DNA of 13,427 bases, taken from NCBI GenBank assembly GCA_018370615.1, contig JAGZAC010000014.1:1-13427 (forward strand), read 5' to 3'. A program made the translations under genes and the position numbers. This stretch comes from Clostridiales bacterium. Lineage in GTDB: Bacteria; Bacillota; Clostridia; Oscillospirales; CAG-272. This document shows positions 1-7,805 of this stretch, in pieces. Position 1 is the first letter of the stretch. Each line of letters opens with the position of its first letter. Below the pieces are notes generated by a model. It did no database searches. It was not told the DNA's origin and saw only the letters and a list, made by a program, of their open reading frames with translations.

Positions 1-9
1 TATTGCAAT

Positions 10-735
10 ATGAGAATGCGAAAAAAACCTCGGGGAAAGGAAAGACTTTCCGTCTTGTCTGCGCTGACCGCAGCAGTATCGGCAGATGGAGAACGGGTGG
101 AGATTTCCTTTGCAAAGGATCTTCCCCTGCGGCTGGAGATCGGCTGCGGAAAAGGAGATTTTATCCGCACGCTGTCTCGCCGGGAAAATAGTTATAACTA
201 TTTTGCCATTGAACGCAGCGCCGATGTGACAGTAATTGCCATGGAAAAATACGCTCAGGACAGAGGGCTTGGAAGGCCCGCACCCCATGGGGGCTGGGAG
301 ACGCCTGACGGCACCGTATATAAGGATACGCCCTGGGATATTCCCCTGCATCTGCGGGGAAATGTCCGATTTATTCCCATGGACGCCGAGAGGCTGACCG
401 ATTCCTTTGATGGCGGAATTTTTGAATCAATTTACGCAAATTTTAGCGATCCCTGGCCCAAAAAGGGCCACGCCCGCAGGCGGCTGACCCATCCGGATTT
501 CTTAGCTCGGTATCTGTATCTGCTGCAGCCCGGCGGATATTTCCGGTTCAAAACGGACAACGCCGATCTGTTCGCCTATTCACTGGAGATGCTGGAGGCT
601 TCTCCTTTTACCGTGACCTTTGTCACCCATGATCTCCACAGCAGCGAGCGCGCCGCAGAGAATATTATGACGGAATACGAAAAAAACTTTACCGAGAAGG
701 GATTTCCCATCCACATGGTGGAGGCGAGAAAGTAA
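10..735 (+). CDS. trmB: tRNA (guanine-N7-)-methyltransferase TrmB
   Basis: A cytoplasmic SAM-dependent methyltransferase that makes 7-methylguanosine at position 46 of the tRNA variable loop. The 241-residue protein shows the SAM-binding loop EIGCGKGDF (about 43-51), an acidic strand end FAIERS (65-70), the family hallmark NFSDPWPKKGHARRRLTHPDFL (144-165), FKTDN (180-184) and the C-terminal TEYEKNF (221-227). These match the TrmB family motif by motif. It is longer than the usual roughly 215 residues because of an extra segment at about 86-116 (with HGGW and TPWD) between the helix after the SAM strand and NVRFIPMDAE. The MRMRKKP start is typical of clostridial TrmB; an internal ATG two codons later is the only close alternative, and the ribosome binding site cannot be judged because only 9 bases precede the start. 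mntP follows on the same strand after a short gap. Confidence 0.95.
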   Translation: MRMRKKPRGKERLSVLSALTAAVSADGERVEISFAKDLPLRLEIGCGKGDFIRTLSRRENSYNYFAIERSADVTVIAMEKYAQDRGLGRPAPHGGWETPDGTVYKDTPWDIPLHLRGNVRFIPMDAERLTDSFDGGIFESIYANFSDPWPKKGHARRRLTHPDFLARYLYLLQPGGYFRFKTDNADLFAYSLEMLEASPFTVTFVTHDLHSSERAAENIMTEYEKNFTEKGFPIHMVEARK

Positions 736-768
736 AATAAAGCGAGGCATATTTCCATCCCCTTCCTT

Positions 769-789
769 CGTACATTATAGTATAGTACG
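769..789. promoter_or_regulatory. Imperfect palindrome upstream of mntP, possible operator
   Basis: CGTAC at 769-773 and GTACG at 785-789 form the outer arms of a 21-base imperfect palindrome with an AT-rich core containing TATAGT; 7 of 10 arm positions pair. It ends 20 bases before the preferred mntP start and contains a possible -10 element. A metal-responsive repressor such as an MntR/DtxR-type protein would be a natural ligand, but the sequence is not a recognisable MntR box. This is inference from position only. Confidence 0.25.
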
Positions 790-809
790 TGGACAGGATT
801 GGAATTTGT

Positions 810-1373
810 ATGGGAATCGGAGAACTTTTGCTCATCGCCTGCAGTCTCGCCATGGATGCCTTTGCCGTTTCCGTGTGCAAGGGACTGGCCATGGGAAAAA
901 TCACCCCAGGCGGTGCCTGCAAGGTAGGTCTGTGGTTTGGGACCTTTCAGGGGCTGATGCCCCTTTGCGGCTGGCTTCTTGGAGCACAGTTTATAGATTA
1001 TATCGAAGCCTATGACCACTGGATTGCCCTTGGGCTGCTTACCTTGATCGGCGGAAATATGATTTTGGAGGCAGTCCGGAAGGAAGAGGAGGCTTGCGCC
1101 GCACCCGGCGGCATGCTTTTGCCCGCGCTGGCTACCAGCATCGATGCGCTGGCAATGGGAGTGGCCTTTTCCATGATTGCGGAGGACAGCCTAAACATTT
1201 GGGCGGCGGTGCTCATTATCGGACTAATCACGTTTATTTTGTCTGTAGTGGGCGTGCTGGTGGGCAGCTATTTGGGAATCCGGTTCCTGCGGGGTGCAAA
1301 AATTACCGGCGGTACGGTTTTGATTCTGATTGGTATTAAAATTGTACTGGAGCATCTGCACATCATTGGGTGA
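810..1373 (+). CDS. mntP: Manganese efflux pump MntP family
   Basis: An inner-membrane exporter of the MntP (DUF204) family, which removes excess Mn(II). From the ATG at 810 the protein is 187 residues, close to the usual length of about 188. The two homologous halves are visible: SLAMDAFAVSVCKG near residue 12 and ATSIDALAMGVAFS near residue 108, carrying the conserved acidic residues D16 and D112 inside membrane helices. About six hydrophobic segments are present, with a short charged loop KEEEACAAPGG between the halves. An in-frame GTG at 789 would add seven residues (MDRIGIC) but has no good ribosome binding site, whereas AGGA lies 11 bases before the ATG and the shorter start fits the family. 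An imperfect palindrome lies just upstream (separate entry). No ion specificity can be proven from sequence alone. Confidence 0.88.
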   Translation: MGIGELLLIACSLAMDAFAVSVCKGLAMGKITPGGACKVGLWFGTFQGLMPLCGWLLGAQFIDYIEAYDHWIALGLLTLIGGNMILEAVRKEEEACAAPGGMLLPALATSIDALAMGVAFSMIAEDSLNIWAAVLIIGLITFILSVVGVLVGSYLGIRFLRGAKITGGTVLILIGIKIVLEHLHIIG

Positions 1374-1413
1374 GTTTTGGTTTTGCTGATATGTCAAAAT
1401 AGAGACGCTGTAA

Positions 1414-1647
1414 ACAACCCCTCCGGCGGCAAAGCCGCCACCCTCCCCCTCCCAGGGGAGGCTGAAATGGAGGAGAGGCTCCCTTGTGTAAAGGGAGCTC
1501 CCGCGCAGCGGGTGAGGGATTGTCCCGTTCTACAACCCCTCCGACTTGCCTACGGCAAGCCACCTCCCCTTACACAGGGGAGGCTTAAAATAAAGAGTTG
1601 CGCAGCAACTCCGGGAGCATAGCTGCGCCAGCTGACAGGGGGATTGT
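1414..1647. repeat. Composite palindromic repeat cluster 1
   Basis: The mntP-to-pyridoxal kinase gap is filled by four units of one repeat family. Forward units A run ACAACCCCTCCG, a variable hairpin, then CACCTCCCCTTACACAGGGG and AGGCTTA. Inverted units B are the reverse complement and end in GGGATTGT. Here: A at 1414-1463 (hairpin arms GGCGGC/GCCGCC, loop AAA), B at 1475-1523 (CCCGC/GCGGG, loop GCA), A at 1532-1586 (CTTGCC/GGCAAG, loop TAC), and a degenerate B ending at 1647 (about 1594-1647, with a GCTG/CAGC hairpin). Each A-B pair makes a unit of about 110 bases with inverted ends ACAA.CCC / GGG.TTGT. No protein coding is evident; short frames through it are by-products. The hairpins followed by few T residues do not look like ordinary terminators. 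Confidence 0.85.
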
Positions 1648-1702
1648 CCTTCTCCAAATTATATTACATTTCCATTTCCCATAAGAAAGGCATAAACATA
1701 CC

Positions 1703-2563
1703 ATGAAGCGTATTTTAACCATTCAGGATATTTCCTGTGTAGGCAAGTGTTCCCTTGGAGTGGCACTGCCTATCATCAGCGCAGCCGGTGCAGAAGCGGC
1801 AGTGCTTCCCACTGCAGTGCTTTCCACACATACGGCGTTTTCCCACGTATATAAACGAGACCTTTCTCAGGATATGGAAGAAATTTTTTCCGCCTGGGCG
1901 GCGGAGGAAATCACCTTCGATGGTATATACACCGGATACCTTGCATCTCGGGAGCAGATAGATACAGTCGCCAGGTTTCTGGATCGCCTGCCGGGTGGTG
2001 ACCGACTGATTTTTGTAGATCCTGTAATGGGAGATTTCGGCCGGCTGTATACCGGCTTTCACGATACTTTTCCGGAGCAGATGGCGCGGCTGTGCGCTCG
2101 TGCGGACGTGATTGTTCCCAATCTGACAGAGGCATGCGCCCTTTTGGATATGCCCTATCGGGAGGACTATACCAAAGACCAGCTGCTGGATCTTTTGCGC
2201 CGCCTGTGCGATACGGGTGCAAAATGCGCAGTACTCACCGGCGTGTCTCCTGCTGGGGATGCGGACAGGCTGGGTGTGCTGATGTACGACAGCCGGGAGA
2301 GCCGTGTATTCTCCTATTTCGGAGAATATGTCAAGACTGGACAACCCCTTCACGGTACCGGAGACGTATTTGCCTCTGCCTGTGTGGGCGCCCTGGCCGC
2401 CGGAATGTCCCTGGACGACGCCCTCTCTCTGGCGGTAGACTTCACCGCTCGCTGTGTGGCTGTCTGGGCCCAGGCGGAGGACCGGCGCTGGTATGGAGTG
2501 GACTTTGAAACGGCACTGCCGTATTATATAGAGCAGATCCAGTCATATAAGGAAAAAATTTAA
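1703..2563 (+). CDS. Pyridoxal/pyridoxamine kinase (ribokinase-like)
   Basis: A cytoplasmic ATP-dependent kinase of the PdxK/PdxY group in the ribokinase fold, expected to phosphorylate pyridoxal, pyridoxine or pyridoxamine in vitamin B6 salvage. The 286-residue protein starts with the family signature IQDISCVGKCSLG (7-19), whose serine and glycine region contacts the vitamin. It has STHTAF (41-46), the DPVMGDFG motif (106-113), the metal/ATP strand PNLTEA (139-144), and the anion-hole and catalytic motif HGTGDVFAS (217-225) with the presumed catalytic base D221. All key residues are present and the length is normal. The ATG at 1703 follows AAAGG at a somewhat long spacing. It stands alone between a repeat cluster and the promoter of the ABC module. 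PdxK and PdxY cannot be told apart here, so no symbol is given. Confidence 0.9.
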   Translation: MKRILTIQDISCVGKCSLGVALPIISAAGAEAAVLPTAVLSTHTAFSHVYKRDLSQDMEEIFSAWAAEEITFDGIYTGYLASREQIDTVARFLDRLPGGDRLIFVDPVMGDFGRLYTGFHDTFPEQMARLCARADVIVPNLTEACALLDMPYREDYTKDQLLDLLRRLCDTGAKCAVLTGVSPAGDADRLGVLMYDSRESRVFSYFGEYVKTGQPLHGTGDVFASACVGALAAGMSLDDALSLAVDFTARCVAVWAQAEDRRWYGVDFETALPYYIEQIQSYKEKI

Positions 2564-2593
2564 TAGTTTATTTATAGCTTGCCCGAAACTATA

Positions 2594-2602
2594 TGCTACA
2601 AT
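2594..2602 (+). promoter_or_regulatory. Extended -10 promoter for the ABC module
   Basis: TGC followed by TACAAT (2597-2602) forms an extended -10 element about 46 bases upstream of the ABC ATPase start, in an AT-rich gap between two GC-rich genes. No good -35 hexamer is seen at 16-18 bases, which extended -10 promoters tolerate. It is the only convincing promoter-like site before the module. Confidence 0.4.
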
Positions 2603-2648
2603 AATTTATATTAACCTCGGGGGATACCCGGCAAGGAGTAGTGGATCG

Positions 2649-3614
2649 ATGATAGAAGTAGAGCATCTTGTAAAATCCTATGGGACAAACCTTGCCCTGG
2701 ATGACGTGAGTTTCTCCGTGGGCGAACGGGAAATTTTGGGACTTTTGGGCCCTAACGGAGCGGGAAAATCTACGGCGATGAATATTATGACAGGGTATCT
2801 TTCTGCAAACGCGGGCACCGTCCGCATAGACGGCAAGGATATTCTGGAGCAGCCTGGAGAAGCAAAAAAGCGGATCGGCTTTCTGCCAGAGACGCCGCCT
2901 CTCTACGGAGACATGCGGGTAGAGGAGTACCTGCGGTTTGTATATGACCTAAAACAGTGCTCCTATAACCGGGACGCTCATTTGGAGGAGGTCTGCCGGG
3001 TAACCCGTCTGTATGACGCCCGCCGGCGGATTATTAAAAATCTGTCTACCGGCTACCGGCAGCGTCTGGGAATCGCCCAGGCCCTAGTGGGCAATCCAAA
3101 GGTGTTGGTATTTGACGAGCCTACCGTGGGGCTGGATCCCAAGCAGATTATTGAGATCCGCAACCTGATCCGCACCCTGGGACGGGAACACACAGTAATT
3201 TTATCCTCTCACATTCTGTCAGAAGTACAGGCAGTCTGTGACCGAGTAGTGATCTTAGATGCCGGCAAGGTACTCTGTGATGAAAAGACGGACAGCATCA
3301 GCCGTACCATTCAGCAGAACACCCGAATTCGCGTAAGTGTTTGCGGGCCCCAGAAAGAAGTATTAGAGGCGCTGCGGGCAGTTCCAGACGTGCTCAATGC
3401 CATGGCTACGGGAGATCGGGAACGGGACAGCTTTTCCTATTTTGTGGAATCTGCCCCCAGTACGGATGTGCGCAAAGGGGTGTTTTTTGCCATGGCTCAG
3501 CGAGATTGGCCTGTGGTAGGCATGGCACAGGAAGGGTATTCCTTGGAAGATGTGTTCCTGAAGCTGACGGAAACGGGCGATCTATCCGGTGCCGGAAAAA
3601 AACGCAGAAAATGA
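2649..3614 (+). CDS. ABC transporter ATPase, GldA-like (ABC-2 type)
   Basis: The cytoplasmic ATP-hydrolysing subunit of an ABC-2 type transporter. The 321-residue protein contains Walker A GPNGAGKST (34-42), a Q-loop region GFLPETPPLYGDM with glutamate instead of glutamine (77-89, as is common in GldA-like ATPases), the signature LSTGYRQRLGIAQAL (132-146), Walker B VLVFDEPT with catalytic E157, the D-loop GLDP, and the H-loop histidine 188 in ILSSHILSE. A C-terminal extension of about 100 residues follows the nucleotide-binding domain, as in ATPases for lipid or polysaccharide export and Gld systems. AAGGAG lies 10 bases before the ATG. The partner permease gene is 413 bases downstream, behind a repeat cluster. 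The substrate is unknown. Confidence 0.92.
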   Translation: MIEVEHLVKSYGTNLALDDVSFSVGEREILGLLGPNGAGKSTAMNIMTGYLSANAGTVRIDGKDILEQPGEAKKRIGFLPETPPLYGDMRVEEYLRFVYDLKQCSYNRDAHLEEVCRVTRLYDARRRIIKNLSTGYRQRLGIAQALVGNPKVLVFDEPTVGLDPKQIIEIRNLIRTLGREHTVILSSHILSEVQAVCDRVVILDAGKVLCDEKTDSISRTIQQNTRIRVSVCGPQKEVLEALRAVPDVLNAMATGDRERDSFSYFVESAPSTDVRKGVFFAMAQRDWPVVGMAQEGYSLEDVFLKLTETGDLSGAGKKRRK

Positions 3615-3646
3615 AGATTTTTGAAGGAAGTAGTAAGGAATACAAG

Positions 3647-4003
3647 ACAACCCCTCCGGCGGCTACGCCGCCACCTCCCCTTACACAGGGGAGGCTTGAG
3701 TTTAGTGTAGCTTCCTTGTGGGAGGCTTTAAATAAAGTTCCCTTTGTGGGAGGGCCTAAAAAAAGTCCCCCTTGTGGGGAGATGCGCAACATCTCCGCGG
3801 GATTGTCAGCGTGACTCCATTTCCAAGTCCCCCTTGTGCAAAGGGAGCTGGCTTCGCGTAAGCGAAGACTGAGGGATTGTTTTCCCTTACAACCCCTCCG
3901 GCGCAACGCTGTTGCGGCACCTCCCCTTGCACAGGGGAGGCTTACGTTAATAAGTCCCCCTTGTGTAAAGGGGGATGTCAGCGCCAGCTGACAGGGGGAT
4001 TGT
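3647..4003. repeat. Composite palindromic repeat cluster 2, inside the ABC module
   Basis: This fills the gap between the ATPase and permease genes. Units seen: A at 3647-3697 (arms GGCGGC/GCCGCC, loop TAC); two truncated pieces near 3711-3729 and 3737-3757 that keep only the CCTTGTGGGAGG-like hairpin; B at about 3764-3806 (arms GAGATG/CATCTC); B at about 3825-3880 (arms CTTCGC/GCGAAG); A at 3889-3943 (GCAAC/GTTGC); and B at 3952-4003 (TCAGC/GCTGA). The last A and B are only a few bases apart, joined by CGTTAA, and form a long inverted repeat. The truncated copies suggest deletion or slippage within the array. No gene is visible here. Confidence 0.85.
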
Positions 4004-4027
4004 CCCCTTGAATAGAATTGGAAAGGC

Positions 4028-4744
4028 ATGGTAATTTGCATGTTAGCTATCTACAAGCGTGAGATGCACGCCTATTTTACAACACCGGCCGGTTATATTT
4101 TTATGGCAGTCTTTCTCTGCGCTGCCGGATTTCTTTTCAGTTTAACTACCCTTCAGGAGCAGTCCTCGGACGTATCCCTGTATTTTCAGCTTTTGATGCT
4201 GGCCTATATTGTACTAATCCCCCTGCTGACCATGCGGTCCTTCGCTGAAGAGAAGCGGAACAAAACGGAACAGCTGCTCCTCACCGCTCCGGTGAGTCTT
4301 TGGAGTCTGGTACTGGCAAAGTTCCTGGCTGCTTTTACCCTATTTCTGGGAACGGTGGCAATCTCCTCGTTGTTCTTCATAACACTGGGGATGTATGCAG
4401 ATCCCAACTGGGGACGGGTGCTGGGGTGCACCGTGGGCATGATCCTCATTGGCATCTGCTTCATTGCCATCGGTATGTTTATGTCCTCACTGACAGAAAA
4501 TCAGTTTACCGCCGCCCTCACCACCATCGGGGTCCTGTGCGGTCTTGTGGTACTGGCCATGCTCAACGGGTTTCTGGACAGCTATGTGCTGCGTTTGATT
4601 TTGGACTGGATTTCCATTTACAGCCGTTATTCCAACTTTACCATGGGAATTTTCGATTTTTCCAGCGCGGTGTACTACCTTTCCATGTGTGCGGTATTTC
4701 TGTTTCTCACGGAGCGCGTATATGAAAAGCGCCGGTTTGCGTAA
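4028..4744 (+). CDS. ABC-2 permease, GldF-like
   Basis: The membrane subunit of the ABC-2 transporter, partner of the ATPase encoded upstream. It has 238 residues from the ATG at 4028. A second ATG at 4040 would give MLAIYKREMHAYFTTPAGYIF, a start style typical of GldF-like permeases; the purine-rich GAAAGG at 4021-4026 is too close to the first ATG and rather far from the second, so the start is uncertain by four codons. About six hydrophobic helices are visible (roughly 22-40, 52-69, 97-118, 133-153, 160-178, 214-230). A cytoplasmic segment EEKRNKTEQLLLTAPVS (74-90) is the conserved coupling region that docks on the ATPase. The next gene follows after 14 bases. Confidence 0.88.
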   Translation: MVICMLAIYKREMHAYFTTPAGYIFMAVFLCAAGFLFSLTTLQEQSSDVSLYFQLLMLAYIVLIPLLTMRSFAEEKRNKTEQLLLTAPVSLWSLVLAKFLAAFTLFLGTVAISSLFFITLGMYADPNWGRVLGCTVGMILIGICFIAIGMFMSSLTENQFTAALTTIGVLCGLVVLAMLNGFLDSYVLRLILDWISIYSRYSNFTMGIFDFSSAVYYLSMCAVFLFLTERVYEKRRFA

Positions 4745-4758
4745 GGGGGGCGGCACAA

Positions 4759-6264
4759 ATGAAGATAAAAAAACTACAGAAAGCAAAGCTGCGCAGACAG
4801 AGACGAAACCAGTATACCGCCATGTCTTCTGTAATCACGGCACTGGTGATTGCCCTGGCCATTGTTTTCAACATCGCGTTTTTTGCCCTTGCAAACCATT
4901 TTACCTGGTATGCAGACATGACGGAGTCACAAATCTACTCTCTGTCTGACACTACCATAGACCTTCTCTCAGATGTGGACGGGGAGACGAATATCTACTT
5001 CACCGTAGAGCCGGATAAAATCAGCGACGCCAGTCCCATGCTGTTTTACGTATATCAGCTGGCGCTCCAGCTGGAATCAGAGTTTGACAATATTCATGTG
5101 GAATGCATAGACATTGTGAAAAACCCCGGCTTTTTTAAAGAATTCTATACCACGGCAGCACAGGACATTCAAACTACCTCGGTAGTTGTAGAATGCGGCA
5201 CGGAATTTCGCCTGTATCACCTGGAATCCTTCTTTGTATTCGACGAAGAATACTCGGAGGTAGTCGGCTTTCAGGCGGAATACAGGTTTGTGTCCGGAAT
5301 CCTTTCCATGAATTCCTCCGAAATGCCTGTAGTTCACATGACGACCCAGCATGGAGAAACGGTAGGTGAGGACGCTGCGGCCCTAGTAAATCTTTTCACC
5401 GACGCCGGATATGAAGTAAAAAATATTGATTTGTCCAAAGAAGAAATCGATGAGGATGCCCGTATTATCATCATCAACAATCCCATATATGACTTTGCGG
5501 GAATGGAAGCTGATAGTGCGTCGGCAAATGAAATTGACAAGCTGGACCAGTTCTTGGACAACTATGGCTGTCTGATGGTGTTCACCTCCCCTGAGTATGC
5601 GGGAAATCTCACCAATCTCAGCGAGCTGCTCACCGAATGGGGAATTGGCTTTAATCCGGACACCTATATGCGGGACACCGCCAACTCCATTTCCACAGAC
5701 GGCAGGACCATTGTAGCCGACTATGCCGACGAGGAGGAGCTGGGAGCGTCATTGTATTTGGATCTGATGGAATTGGACGAAATGCCCAGAACCATTCTGC
5801 CGGACGCCATGCCGCTGACAATTCTATGGGAAAATGATTCCGCATTGGACGGCAACAAGGTAGTTTCTCCCGTTTTATTGTCTCATGACAGCGCAGAAGC
5901 AATCCACAATGGAGAAGTGAGCTCCACCGGAAGCCAGCCCATCATGACCATTTCCAGAGAAAGCCGAGTGGAAAACAACGAATATTACTACTCCTATGTG
6001 CTGGTCAGCGGCAGTGCGGATTATACGGATCCGGCCTATCTCTTATCCAACACATACGCCAATAGCGATATTTTGTACAACACTATGCGGCTCACCGGAA
6101 GAGACCAGGTTATTGCGAACATCGATATGAAAATGCTGGACGACACCAGCATGGATATTACCACCGCCCAGGCCAATCGGTGGACGGTAGCGCTAACGGT
6201 GACCATGCCTGTGATCATCGGCGCAGTGGGACTGGTGGTGCACATTAGGAGACGAAACGGATGA
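4759..6264 (+). CDS. GldG-like ABC transporter auxiliary protein
   Basis: A 501-residue membrane-anchored protein of the GldG / intraflagellar-transport-like type found beside GldA/GldF-like ABC genes. It starts with a highly basic stretch (KIKKLQKAKLRRQRRNQ), then one transmembrane helix (about 22-46), then the family hallmark WYADMTESQIYSLSDTTIDLL (50-70). A large extracytoplasmic domain follows, with Rossmann-like strands such as ARIIIINNPIYDF and GCLMVFTSPEY. A second helix near 474-494 ends in a basic tail HIRRRNG. This N-helix, large domain, C-helix plan is usual for the family. A strong GGGGGG-type ribosome binding site precedes the ATG. The stop overlaps the next start by four bases (ATGA), so the two are probably translationally coupled. 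The biochemical role is unknown. Confidence 0.85.
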   Translation: MKIKKLQKAKLRRQRRNQYTAMSSVITALVIALAIVFNIAFFALANHFTWYADMTESQIYSLSDTTIDLLSDVDGETNIYFTVEPDKISDASPMLFYVYQLALQLESEFDNIHVECIDIVKNPGFFKEFYTTAAQDIQTTSVVVECGTEFRLYHLESFFVFDEEYSEVVGFQAEYRFVSGILSMNSSEMPVVHMTTQHGETVGEDAAALVNLFTDAGYEVKNIDLSKEEIDEDARIIIINNPIYDFAGMEADSASANEIDKLDQFLDNYGCLMVFTSPEYAGNLTNLSELLTEWGIGFNPDTYMRDTANSISTDGRTIVADYADEEELGASLYLDLMELDEMPRTILPDAMPLTILWENDSALDGNKVVSPVLLSHDSAEAIHNGEVSSTGSQPIMTISRESRVENNEYYYSYVLVSGSADYTDPAYLLSNTYANSDILYNTMRLTGRDQVIANIDMKMLDDTSMDITTAQANRWTVALTVTMPVIIGAVGLVVHIRRRNG

Positions 6265-7781
6265 AACGGCAGAAAATACTGATTATTGTATTGCTCTCCC
6301 TGTTTGTTCTCCTGCTTGTGGGGTATTTTCTCGTGATTCGTCCTATGACGGAAACGCCGGAGGAAACGGACGAGGCTCCCCCCGAGACGGAAGCCGGGGA
6401 AGCGCTGGGCAACGGAAATCGGTTTTTCCTGTTCGGCTCCCTGTCCCGCAGCGACATTGCCCAGATTGAAGTGGAAAATGCATACGGGACCTTTGCCTTT
6501 TATCAGGCGGCAGAAAACGAGTTTGAAATCAGGGGATACGATTCCGTTCCCTACGATGAAACTTTGTTTGCCTCCCTTGTAAATGTGTCTGCCTATACCC
6601 TATCCAAAACTAAGGTGGGCAGCAACCTGTCCGATGAAAAAATTGCCGAGTATGGTCTGGACGAACCTGTCGCCAGGTGGACGGTGACTTCCACCGGCGG
6701 TGACAAATACACTGTGTTGGTAGGAGACCGTCTTCTGACAGGCGGGGGGTACTACTGCATGCTGGAGGGCCGGCGCAGCGTGTATGTTCTCGGCACAGAG
6801 GTGGCAGACACCATCCTGGTTCCCATAGAAAATTATGTGACGCCTGTACTGACTACCGGTATTTCCCAGGAAAACTACTACGAGGTAAATCATTTCACCG
6901 TATACAAAGACGGGGAAATGCTGCTGCGCATCCGCCTGAAGGACAAGGAGGACCAAAACAATCCCGACGCCCTGGCGGAGAACATTATGGATTATCCCAC
7001 AGCGTATTACCCCAATTCCAATATGTATTATGAAATTATTTTCGCTTATATGGAGCTGCAGGCGGATTCCTGCTATAAGCTGGGAGCATCAGCGGAGGAT
7101 TTTGCAGCGGTGGGCCTTGACAATCCTGCTCACGGGATCACATTTGAATACGAAGGGCAAACATTTGAGCTGTATTTCTCCGAGCTCACGGAGGACGGCA
7201 CATATTATGTATATTCCAGTCTGTATCCCAACGTGATCGGCGTATGCAGCGGAGAAAATCATGAATATCTGGAATACTCTCTCATTGACTGGATCGATCC
7301 GTATGTATATCAGGAGTATATTACAAATATTCAGAAGCTAAGCATTTCCACAGATACGGTACAAGCTGAATTTCGTCTGGAGCATGATGTAGATGACGAA
7401 AACAGAGCGCTTCTCTCCGTCACCACAGAAGGAAGGGCGCTGCCGGAGGACTATATACCTGAATTTCGGGATTTCTATAAATCTCTGGTGGCCCTGGCCA
7501 TTCAGGACTACTATGCCGCAGACGAGTACGCTACAATGACGCTGGAGGAAATGGAGGCCTTTGCAGCAGACCCGGAGAATGCATACATGACCTTTACAGC
7601 AACAACGCTGTCCGGAGAGGAGACGGTGTATCGCTTTTATCCCTATTCTACCCGGCACTCTCTGGTGACGATAGATGGGGTTGGTGAATTTTACGTGCTG
7701 ACAGATTTGGTGAAAAAAATTGAAAATGACACCATACGTGTGTTGAACGGCGAAGAAATTGAAGAATTCGGAAAAAGTTGA
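6261..7781 (+). CDS. DUF4340 domain membrane-anchored protein
   Basis: A 506-residue protein with one N-terminal transmembrane helix (about 5-27) followed by an acidic, Pro/Glu-rich linker (PEETDEAPPETEAGEA) and a large predicted extracytoplasmic domain. The domain contains repeated modules: lines such as YGLDEPVARWTVTSTGGDKYTVLVGD (about 130-155) and VGLDNPAHGITFEYEGQTFELYFSE (about 285-309) have the GL(D/N)xP...YTVxxGD pattern typical of DUF4340. It overlaps the GldG-like gene by four bases and ends the module. DUF4340 genes are commonly placed next to GldG-like genes. It is probably an extracellular partner of the transporter; the substrate and mechanism are unknown. A repeat cluster begins 25 bases after the stop and no clear terminator is seen. 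Confidence 0.8.
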   Translation: MKRQKILIIVLLSLFVLLLVGYFLVIRPMTETPEETDEAPPETEAGEALGNGNRFFLFGSLSRSDIAQIEVENAYGTFAFYQAAENEFEIRGYDSVPYDETLFASLVNVSAYTLSKTKVGSNLSDEKIAEYGLDEPVARWTVTSTGGDKYTVLVGDRLLTGGGYYCMLEGRRSVYVLGTEVADTILVPIENYVTPVLTTGISQENYYEVNHFTVYKDGEMLLRIRLKDKEDQNNPDALAENIMDYPTAYYPNSNMYYEIIFAYMELQADSCYKLGASAEDFAAVGLDNPAHGITFEYEGQTFELYFSELTEDGTYYVYSSLYPNVIGVCSGENHEYLEYSLIDWIDPYVYQEYITNIQKLSISTDTVQAEFRLEHDVDDENRALLSVTTEGRALPEDYIPEFRDFYKSLVALAIQDYYAADEYATMTLEEMEAFAADPENAYMTFTATTLSGEETVYRFYPYSTRHSLVTIDGVGEFYVLTDLVKKIENDTIRVLNGEEIEEFGKS

Positions 7782-7805
7782 TACTTTCTGACCTACTGTT
7801 GCTAC

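Noticed and set aside
736..809. yybP-ykoY manganese riboswitch before mntP
   Set aside because: The gap is only about 70 bases and lacks the conserved paired loops of that riboswitch class.
1414..1647. CRISPR array
   Set aside because: Units are not regularly spaced direct repeats with unique spacers; they alternate in orientation and differ in the central hairpin.
1715..2353. Minus-strand 212-codon frame inside the pyridoxal kinase gene
   Set aside because: It is a shadow of a gene with complete kinase motifs on the plus strand.
3406..4041. Minus-strand 211-codon frame covering repeat cluster 2
   Set aside because: It consists of translated palindromic repeats plus antisense of the ATPase gene end; proline/arginine-rich low-complexity with no family features.
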